Source of the DNA: a bacterium
Lineage (GTDB): Bacteria; Eremiobacterota; Eremiobacteria; Baltobacterales; Baltobacteraceae
Direction: 5' to 3'
NCBI GenBank assembly: GCA_021781095.1
Contig: JAJXXM010000373.1
Span: 1 to 10,960 of the forward strand
Length of the DNA: 10,960 bases
Shown: positions 1 to 4,960 of the stretch, in pieces
Numbering within the stretch: position 1 is the stretch's first letter
Layout of the letters: each line of letters begins with the position of its first letter
Notes under the pieces: model-generated
Databases searched by the model: none
Told to the model about the DNA's origin: nothing
Seen by the model: the letters and a program-made list of their open reading frames with translations, nothing else
Made by a program: the position numbers and the translations under genes

Positions 1-1
1 C

Positions 2-445
2 GGGCGGCCGCCGGCGTACGACAGCCGCACCATGATCGCCGTGGTCGCCTATATCAACTGGATTTCGCGCGGCCAAAAGACGTTCTCGCCGATCGATCCC
101 AAGGTGCGGATCGCTCGCTTCAAGCCACCGTCGCCGCCGAGCGTTTCGCGCGGAGCGACGATCTATGCAGCGCAATGCTCGATGTGTCACCAGGTGAACG
201 GAGCCGGAATTCCCGGGCAATTCCCCGCACTCTGGGGCGCGACATCGTTTAACAAGGGCGCCGGCATGGCGAAGGTGGCGATGATGGCGGGTTTCGTTCG
301 CTACAACATGCCCTTAGGGAAAGCGGGCACGTTGAGCGACCAACAAGCGTACGACGTCGCGGCCTTTGTGGAGAGCCACAAACGCCCCGCATTCGATAAA
401 GAAGCCTCCATTGCGTTTCCGCCCGAACCGGCGAGCTTTTTCTAG
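2..445 (+). CDS. C-terminal part of a TsdA-like (thiosulfate dehydrogenase family) c-type cytochrome, 5' end outside window
   Basis: Partial gene: the frame is open from base 2, and the residues before the in-frame ATG at 32 (GRPPAYDSRT) continue into MIAVVAYINWISRG, which resembles the closing helix of a first cytochrome c domain. I therefore treat 32 as internal. A complete second haem domain follows: the CSMCH haem-attachment motif (Cys, Cys, His) is at 176-190, then FPALWG, FNKGAGM, YNMP (its Met is a likely distal haem ligand) and DVAAFVESHKRP. This order of motifs is typical of dihaem TsdA-family cytochromes, which oxidise thiosulfate to tetrathionate or run the reverse reaction in the periplasm. 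The domain type is clear, but the substrate is inferred from family resemblance alone, and a generic dihaem cytochrome c is possible. The stop lies 6 bp before the transporter gene start, so the two are probably cotranscribed. Confidence 0.82.
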   Translation, partial: GRPPAYDSRTMIAVVAYINWISRGQKTFSPIDPKVRIARFKPPSPPSVSRGATIYAAQCSMCHQVNGAGIPGQFPALWGATSFNKGAGMAKVAMMAGFVRYNMPLGKAGTLSDQQAYDVAAFVESHKRPAFDKEASIAFPPEPASFF

Positions 446-451
446 CGCGAC

Positions 452-1429
452 GTGAAGATACTTCCTGGGCTCCTTCTGGCGATCGCGATTGCGGCCGTCG
501 CGACCCTCGTCGGGCATCTCTTGCCCGTCGTCGGCGCTCCGGTGGTTGCAATCGCCTTGGGCCTGCTGATAACGGCGGTGCGCGCGCCGGGCGCGCGGCT
601 GCACCCAGGGATTCTCTTCAGCACGAAACAGGTGCTCGCGTGGTCGATCGTGCTGCTCGGAACGCAGCTGCGCTTTACCGATATCGTTGCCGGAGGGTGG
701 AAATCGCTTCCAGTGATGTTGGGAACGCTCGTCGTCGTGCTCGCGCTCGCCTATATTTTCGGCAAATTACTCGGGATCGATAGCGATTTGCGCCGCCTTC
801 TCGGCGTCGGCACCGCGATCTGCGGTGGCTCGGCGATTGCAGCGTTAGCGAGCGCCGTCGAATCGGATCGTGCGGATGTCGCGTATGCGCTATCGACGAT
901 TTTCTTCTTCAACGTCGCCGCGGTGCTGACGTTCCCCACGATCGGCCACCTCATGCATCTCTCGCAGCACGCCTTCGGGCTGTGGGCGGGGACCGCGATC
1001 AACGACACCTCCTCGGTCGTCGCTGCGGCGTTCGTGTACGGCCATGCAGCCGGGCAACATGCGGTGATCGTCAAGCTCACGCGAACGACGCTCATCATTC
1101 CGTTGGTCGCGTTTTACGCTGGAAAGCGCGCGTTTGCGATGCGCGGCGGCGATGCGGTGCCGTGGCGCTCGATTATTCCCTGGTTCGTGCTCTGGTTTGT
1201 CGTCGCGGCGGGGATCAATAGCCTCGGATATATTCCGGCGGCTTGGCACGCGCCGCTCGACCAGCTCGCCCTCTTCGCGATTACGGTCGCGCTCGCGGCG
1301 GTCGGTTTGAGTGCGGATTACGCGCGCATTCGCTCTGCGGGCATACGGCCGCTCATTCTCGGCGCGATTCTCTGGGTGGGAATCTCGCTGACGAGTCTCG
1401 GCATCGCTCACGCGATGCATCTCAACTAA
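452..1429 (+). CDS. yeiH: YeiH/UPF0324 family membrane protein (putative sulfate exporter family)
   Basis: A 325-residue integral membrane protein, a normal length for the UPF0324/YeiH family, with roughly ten hydrophobic segments spread along its length. Family landmarks are ICGGSAIAA at about residues 123-131, GLWAGTAINDTSSVVAA at about 176-192 and VKLTR at about 207-211. Members are annotated as putative sulfate exporters because some, such as TauZ, sit with sulfonate catabolism genes; the transported substrate is mostly unproven. The start is GTG at 452, 6 bp after the cytochrome stop. No good Shine-Dalgarno is visible, so translation is probably coupled to the upstream gene. Pairing with a TsdA-like cytochrome suggests a role in exporting or handling oxidised sulfur (inference). 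The gene ends directly against the repeat array. Confidence 0.88.
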   Translation: MKILPGLLLAIAIAAVATLVGHLLPVVGAPVVAIALGLLITAVRAPGARLHPGILFSTKQVLAWSIVLLGTQLRFTDIVAGGWKSLPVMLGTLVVVLALAYIFGKLLGIDSDLRRLLGVGTAICGGSAIAALASAVESDRADVAYALSTIFFFNVAAVLTFPTIGHLMHLSQHAFGLWAGTAINDTSSVVAAAFVYGHAAGQHAVIVKLTRTTLIIPLVAFYAGKRAFAMRGGDAVPWRSIIPWFVLWFVVAAGINSLGYIPAAWHAPLDQLALFAITVALAAVGLSADYARIRSAGIRPLILGAILWVGISLTSLGIAHAMHLN

Positions 1430-1540
1430 GCGCCGCAACCCCCGTGTCATCCCGAGTAGTGCGCCGCAACCCCCTTGTCATCCCGAGTAGATGGCGAAGC
1501 AAAACGCTGTCATCCCGAGTAGCCGCCGAAGCAAAACGCT

Positions 1541-1628
1541 GTCATCCCGAGTAGCCGCCGAAGGCGGCGTATCGAGGGATCGCACCCCGCCTCGATACGG
1601 CACCTGCGGTGCCTACTCGGCGTGACAA
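1541..1628. repeat. Cloverleaf repeat copy A (four-way junction palindrome)
   Basis: The outer stem pairs 1541-1553 with 1614-1626 (one C-C mismatch and one G-T pair). Inside it, three hairpins abut with no unpaired bases between them: 1554-1568 (GCCGCC-GAA-GGCGGC), 1569-1598 (GTATCGAGG pairs with CCTCGATAC around a 12-base loop) and 1599-1613 (GGCACC-TGC-GGTGCC). The 88 bases 1541-1628 recur without a single change at 1667-1754, so one of the two copies is recent or has been homogenised. Confidence 0.9.
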
Positions 1629-1666
1629 CCGTGTGGTATCCCGAGTAGATGGCGAAGCGAAACGCT

Positions 1667-1754
1667 GTCATCCCGAGTAGCCGCCGAAGGCGGCGTATCG
1701 AGGGATCGCACCCCGCCTCGATACGGCACCTGCGGTGCCTACTCGGCGTGACAA
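1667..1754. repeat. Cloverleaf repeat copy B, identical to copy A
   Basis: An exact 88-base duplicate of copy A at an offset of 126 bases, with the same outer stem and three inner hairpins. The bases just upstream are also similar (GAAGCGAAACGCT here, GAAGCAAAACGCT before copy A), so the duplicated segment was longer than the palindrome. On the right, an additional right end at 1764-1777 follows. The 41 bases 1739-1779 recur exactly at 2032-2072. Confidence 0.9.
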
Positions 1755-1813
1755 TTTCAGCGCCTACTCGGCGTGACAAGCGTGGTATCGCGAGTAGCGC
1801 GACGCAACTTCCT

Positions 1814-1909
1814 GTCATCCCGAGTAGATGGCGAAGCGAAACGCTGTCATCCCGAGTAGATGGCGAAGCGAAACTCTGTCATCCCGAGTAGATGGCGAAG
1901 CGAAACTCT
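1814..1909. repeat. Three 32-bp tandem partial units leading into copy C
   Basis: GTCATCCCGAGTAG cores start at 1814, 1846, 1878 and 1910, exactly 32 bases apart; each is followed by ATGGCGAAGCGAAAC and CGCT or CTCT. Each unit is the left end plus first hairpin of the cloverleaf, cut off after the hairpin. The same 32-base period links 1477, 1509 and 1541 before copy A. The tandem pattern suggests growth by slippage or by unequal crossing over of left ends. Confidence 0.88.
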
Positions 1910-2007
1910 GTCATCCCGAGTAGATGGCGAAGCCATCGTATCGAGGGATCGCATCCCGCCTCGATAGGCCTCCCTCGATACGCCGCTTCGCGGCTACTCG
2001 GGATGAC
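1910..2007. repeat. Cloverleaf repeat copy C, diverged arms with pairing kept
   Basis: The outer stem pairs GTCATCCCGAGTA (1910-1922) with its perfect complement at 1995-2007. The inner arms are 1923-1937 (GATGGC-GAA-GCCATC), 1938-1981 (GTATCGAGGGA pairs with TCCCTCGATAC; the larger loop contains a remnant CCTCGATAGG) and 1982-1994 (GCCGC-TTC-GCGGC). Arms one and three differ in sequence from copies A and B but still pair fully. The CC and GG bases of arm one have become AT and AT on opposite sides, which is compensatory change rather than simple drift. Confidence 0.9.
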
Positions 2008-2012
2008 AACAG

Positions 2013-2072
2013 CTACTCGGGATGACACCGGCTACTCGGCGTGACAATTTCAGCGCCTACTCGGCGTGACAA
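2013..2072. repeat. Cluster of three isolated repeat right ends beside the ABC-F gene
   Basis: CTACTCGG(GA/CG)TGAC right-end cores at 2013-2026, 2032-2045 and 2057-2070 have no nearby left ends. They mirror the excess of left ends on the other side of the array. 2032-2072 is an exact copy of 1739-1779. A further CTACTC at 2082-2087 supplies the ABC-F stop codon (TAG on the minus strand), so the array may reach into the end of that gene. Confidence 0.8.
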
Positions 2073-2081
2073 CGGCAGCGG

Positions 2082-3902
2082 CTACTCCGGAGTTGCGGTT
2101 GCCTCGAGTTGCGCGTGCAGCTCTTCCCAACGCGCGAGCGCGCTTTCGCTGCGAACGGCGAGGCTTTCGATCTCCACTTGGAGCGCTTTGACGCGCGCGC
2201 GATCTTCGTAGAGATCGGGTTGCGCGAAGAGCGCGTCGATCTCGGCCTTGCGAGCATCGAACCCTGCGATCTCGCGTTCGACCGCCGCAATCTGCACCAT
2301 CAGCTTCGAGCGCACCTTAAGCGGCGTGAGCCGCGTTGTCTTCGGGCGATCCGCCTCCGCAGGCGCGCCGGCGGCGCGATCCTCGCGTTCGCGAACGAAG
2401 CGCTCGTAGGCGTCATATCCTTCGAGAATGCCCCACTCTCCGTTCTCTATCCAGAGCACGCGCTCGGCGAGGCGTGCGAGGAGATAGCGATCGTGCGATA
2501 CGACGACCAGCGTTCCGGCGTATTCGTCGAGCACCGATTCGAGCGCTTCGCGGCTGGCAATATCGAGATCGTTCGTCGGTTCGTCGAGCAGTAAAACATC
2601 GGCGTTCTGCGCCATCAAGCGCGCAAGCATAATTCGTCGGCGTTCGCCTCCCGAGAACGAGCGTACCGGGCGTTCTTGCATCTCGCCGGAGATGCCGATG
2701 CGCCCGAGCAATCCGCGCGCACGCTCCGGTGGAACGTTCCCTGCCGAGAGTACCGCGTCGATCGCGCTCGCGTCGGGATCGAGCTGTTCTTGCGCGTTCT
2801 GCGCGAAATAAGCGACGCGCGCGGCCGGGTTATAGCGCACCGTTCCCGTATCGGGCGTGCGTTCGCCGGCGAGAATGGAAAGCAGCGTCGACTTTCCGGC
2901 GCCGTTGGGCCCGACGATCGCGATGCGTTCGCCTTGTTGCACGTCGATGGCGAGCCCGGTAAAGAGCGGCGCCGCATATCCCTTTGCGAGCCCCGCGAGT
3001 TCGAAGGCGAAGCCTCCGGTAACGCGGCGGTGTGCGGCGAGCGCGACGTTGATGCGCGCGACTTCGGGCGGAGGCTCGGGCGCGATAAGTGCGGCTTCGG
3101 TGCGTGCGAGCTGGCGTTCGCGGCTGCGCACTTGCTTGTAATCCGACGACGTGTGCGTCGCGCGCAGTCCGGCGATCGTCGCGCGCCGCTTATCGCGTTC
3201 GGCAATATATGTTTCGTACGCGCGACGTTCGTTCTCGCGCCGCACCTCGCGCGCTTCGAGGAAGGCGGTATAGGCACGTGCCGCGGGGGGATAGACGTGG
3301 AGTGCACCGCGGTCGAGCTCCCAAATTTGGGTCGCGACGCGATCGATGAAATAGCGGTCGTGCGAGACGATAAGATAGGTGCGTTTATCGGCGGCGATCG
3401 TGTTTTCGAGCCAGCGGACGGTGCCGATATCGAGATGGTTGGTCGGCTCGTCGAGAATCAAATAATCGGGCTCGTCGATGAGCAGGTGCGCGAGCGCGCC
3501 CTTCGATCGTTGTCCGCCGGAAAACTCGCGTAACGGTCGCGCGTATTCCTCGGGGGCGAATCCGAACGCCGCGAGCATGGTGCGCAGGAGTTTACGCTTG
3601 CGATCGTAGTCATCGTCGGCGACGCGGGCGAGCGCGGCATCGACGAGTTCTTGCAACGTCGCCTCGGTTTCATCGGCGACCGATTGCGCGAGGTAGCCCA
3701 TGCGCGCATCGCGGGCGCGCACGATACGGCCGCCGTTGGGCGCGTCGACGCCGGCGAGCAAGCGCAGCAGCGAGGATTTTCCAGCGCCGTTGGGGCCGAC
3801 GAGTGCGATGCGTTCGCCGTCGCGCAACACGCCGCCGAGCCCCGCGAAAACCTCGCGTGCCCCGTAGCGGCATTCGAGATCGTCGAAGCGCAGCAGTTCC
3901 AT
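2082..3902 (-). CDS. ABC-F family ATP-binding protein (Uup/EttA/Msr-type superfamily)
   Basis: A 606-residue protein with two nucleotide-binding domains and no membrane segments, the ABC-F plan. First domain: Walker A GPNGAGKS at residues 36-43, signature FSGGQ at 127-131, Walker B and TNHLD at 148-158, switch His in SHDR at 181. A charged helical inter-domain linker (P-site tRNA interaction motif region) covers about 200-290. Second domain: GPNGAGKS at 331-338, FSGGE at 416-420, LLLDEPTNDLD at 437-447, His at 470. The C-terminal tail (about 525-600) is highly charged and probably coiled-coil, as in Uup and related factors. ABC-F proteins act on the ribosome, relieving stalls or protecting it from antibiotics; which role applies here cannot be told from sequence. 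All catalytic motifs are intact. The start has no Shine-Dalgarno, but TAGAAT lies 6 bases upstream, so the mRNA may be leaderless. Confidence 0.95.
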   Translation of the reverse strand: MELLRFDDLECRYGAREVFAGLGGVLRDGERIALVGPNGAGKSSLLRLLAGVDAPNGGRIVRARDARMGYLAQSVADETEATLQELVDAALARVADDDYDRKRKLLRTMLAAFGFAPEEYARPLREFSGGQRSKGALAHLLIDEPDYLILDEPTNHLDIGTVRWLENTIAADKRTYLIVSHDRYFIDRVATQIWELDRGALHVYPPAARAYTAFLEAREVRRENERRAYETYIAERDKRRATIAGLRATHTSSDYKQVRSRERQLARTEAALIAPEPPPEVARINVALAAHRRVTGGFAFELAGLAKGYAAPLFTGLAIDVQQGERIAIVGPNGAGKSTLLSILAGERTPDTGTVRYNPAARVAYFAQNAQEQLDPDASAIDAVLSAGNVPPERARGLLGRIGISGEMQERPVRSFSGGERRRIMLARLMAQNADVLLLDEPTNDLDIASREALESVLDEYAGTLVVVSHDRYLLARLAERVLWIENGEWGILEGYDAYERFVREREDRAAGAPAEADRPKTTRLTPLKVRSKLMVQIAAVEREIAGFDARKAEIDALFAQPDLYEDRARVKALQVEIESLAVRSESALARWEELHAQLEATATPE

Positions 3903-3908
3903 CGGCCC

Positions 3909-3914
3909 ATTCTA
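3909..3914 (-). promoter_or_regulatory. Candidate -10 element for a leaderless ABC-F transcript
   Basis: On the minus strand TAGAAT (one change from TATAAT) is followed by GGGCCG and then the ABC-F ATG. This spacing would put the transcription start at or next to the A of the ATG. No purine-rich ribosome binding site lies upstream of the ATG, which fits a leaderless mRNA. No convincing -35 box is visible at the usual distance, so the call is tentative. Confidence 0.35.
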
Positions 3915-4017
3915 CCGCACCGCGCCAAATCCGCATGAAGCGGGCGCAGCGTTCATCGATCCCTTGGTGTCGGCCCCTTCCGCACCGAAAGCGCTATTGA
4001 AGGCCAGTACCCTGATT

Positions 4018-4488
4018 TCATTGGTGCCAGATATCGTTACCTACGAGAACGACGTGTGTATCGGTTACCAAGTAGCGTTGCGTGAAGTGGATGGCACCTG
4101 ACGGTCGGGTCGCCACCGCTTGCAAGGTGCGAATGGTAGCGCTATGGCAGTCGGATTCTTTGATTTCCGCTCGAACTCTCACCGCCGGCTGAGCGCCCGC
4201 CGGTACGTCCCCATAAAAGACCGAGTATATGGGGTCCTGTCCGGGAATTTCGCAAAAGGCTTTACGAATCGTCCAGGCTCCCTGACCGTGGCCCGGCCGG
4301 CTCATGCCGGTAGAAATATCAACCCATACATCATGGTGCGAGTTGTTGAGAACGCCGACCATTGCCGTGCTAGGTCCGTTTTCGGTTGGGCTAGCCGAAA
4401 TCTGGACCGTGAATGCGGTTTGAAATAGGCAAAATGCAGCAACGACCGTGGCCAAAATGATGACGAAGCGAGTTTTCAAAATGCGCAT
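4018..4488 (-). CDS. Small secreted or anchored protein of unknown function
   Basis: I do not recognise this family. I chose the ATG at 4488 (156 residues) over the longer frame starting at 4587 because GGGAGG sits 4 bases upstream and the protein then begins with a classic export signal: MRILKTR followed by a hydrophobic stretch (about residues 8-28) and a likely signal-peptidase site near ISA-SPT (about 30-33). The mature part of about 120 residues has no further membrane segment. It has two cysteines (about 79 and 114) that could form a disulfide outside the cytoplasm, and alternating polar and hydrophobic stretches such as AVRVRAEI and THVVLVG that suggest a beta-rich fold. It lies 115 bases upstream of the ABC-F gene on the same strand, and a shared transcript is possible but not shown. 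Expression appears independent of the divergent dehydrogenase gene. Confidence 0.75.
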   Translation of the reverse strand: MRILKTRFVIILATVVAAFCLFQTAFTVQISASPTENGPSTAMVGVLNNSHHDVWVDISTGMSRPGHGQGAWTIRKAFCEIPGQDPIYSVFYGDVPAGAQPAVRVRAEIKESDCHSATIRTLQAVATRPSGAIHFTQRYLVTDTHVVLVGNDIWHQ

Positions 4489-4492
4489 ATAT

Positions 4493-4498
4493 CCTCCC
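4493..4498 (-). promoter_or_regulatory. Strong Shine-Dalgarno that fixes the start of the secreted protein
   Basis: On the minus strand the sequence reads GGGAGG-ATAT-ATG. This is the best ribosome binding site in the window, and it selects the ATG at 4488 rather than the upstream alternative at 4587. Confidence 0.8.
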
Positions 4499-4908
4499 GT
4501 TGCGGAAAAAGTTGACGCGGCGATCCGGTCCGACGTTTTCGAAATGAGAAGCTGATCGCGATTCCCGAGTATGAACGGTTCGTTCACGCCTTTGCCGAGT
4601 CGTTCCCGTGGCCATTCTGGGGCGGCTCAACGCGCCTGGGGTGCTCCGACGCTGGGTTGCCGCGTTCTTGCATGGGTTGGTCGTGGCGCGCGATTTGAAG
4701 GTCACTGCAAAATCGGCGGCCAGCCGGCGCTCGCGGTAATCTCGTTTGCCGAACCCTCCGTACATCGGGACTTAGCCCAGGGCCACCTGGCCGGGCCAGC
4801 GAGCGGGCCGCGGAACTTCGCCAGATTCACGCAGCCCGCCGTGGCTTGGGTCGTAGGTTTCCTCGCGGCTGCGGGTTAGAATCGAGGGGTTCGCCCGGCG
4901 CGGGCCCG

Positions 4909-4914
4909 TATAAC
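4909..4914 (+). promoter_or_regulatory. Candidate -10 box (TATAAC) for the dehydrogenase gene
   Basis: TATAAC lies about 47 bases upstream of the GTG start, which would give a leader of about 40 bases with room for the AGGAAAGACGGAG ribosome-binding region at 4938-4950. No good -35 hexamer is seen 16-18 bases upstream. TAGAAT at 4877-4882 is an alternative. Confidence 0.3.
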
Positions 4915-4937
4915 TACGGTTCATAGCTTCAATACGC

Positions 4938-4950
4938 AGGAAAGACGGAG
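4938..4950 (+). promoter_or_regulatory. Ribosome-binding region supporting the GTG start of the dehydrogenase
   Basis: AGGAAAGACGGAG ends 10 bases before the GTG at 4961. The frame has no better start upstream, and the protein from this GTG begins as lipoyl domains usually do (MADTLVQVTLPEMGES), so the GTG is well supported. Confidence 0.6.
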
Positions 4951-4960
4951 AATCGACAAC

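Larger units (their letters stand above)
1430..2070. repeat. Dense array of nested-palindrome (REP/MITE-like) repeats between convergent genes
   Basis: The whole gap between the transporter and the ABC-F gene consists of one repeat family. The left-end core GTCATCCCGAGTAG occurs exactly at 1446, 1477, 1509, 1541, 1667, 1814, 1846, 1878 and 1910, with near-copies at about 1636 and 1784. The inverted right-end core CTACTCGG(CG or GA)TGAC occurs at 1613, 1739, 1764, 1994, 2013, 2032 and 2057. Three pairs of left and right ends enclose complete cloverleaf units; the other ends belong to partial copies. Short ORFs across the array merely read through the repeats. Similar GTCATCC-type palindromes are scattered through many bacterial genomes, usually in intergenic DNA. 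The position between two gene 3' ends would suit a role as a two-way transcription barrier or an RNA 3'-end stabiliser, but this is inference. No transposase is present. Confidence 0.93.
4489..4960. other. Divergent intergenic region without a convincing gene
   Basis: About 470 bases separate the divergent starts of the secreted protein and the dehydrogenase fusion. An open frame of 102 codons (4571-4879, plus) has arginine/glycine-rich shadow composition and no ribosome binding site, and I do not call it. Possible plus-strand -10 boxes are TAGAAT at 4877-4882 and TATAAC at 4909-4914; neither has a clear -35 partner. The small perfect inverted repeat GGCCA-CC-TGGCC lies near 4781-4792. No riboswitch, tRNA or repeat of the 1430-2070 family is recognisable. 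Confidence 0.55.

Noticed and set aside
1541..1626. tRNA gene suggested by the cloverleaf fold
   Set aside because: Arm lengths, the outer stem of 13 pairs, three-base loops and the lack of any T-loop or anticodon-arm consensus do not fit a tRNA; it is a symmetrical repeat.
1510..1891. Short ORFs on both strands across the repeat array (about 80-100 codons)
   Set aside because: They translate the repeats themselves (low-complexity Ser/Arg-rich products) and have no ribosome binding sites.
1477..1940. CRISPR array suggested by regular 32-base spacing
   Set aside because: The units are contiguous tandem repeats with no unique spacers, and the cores also occur in inverted orientation as parts of larger palindromes.
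4489..4587. Longer N terminus for the secreted protein (start at 4587)
   Set aside because: It would bury the signal peptide 33 residues in and ignore the strong Shine-Dalgarno directly before the ATG at 4488.
4571..4879. 102-codon plus-strand ORF in the divergent intergenic region
   Set aside because: No ribosome binding site, shadow-like composition and overlap with the upstream region of the secreted protein gene.
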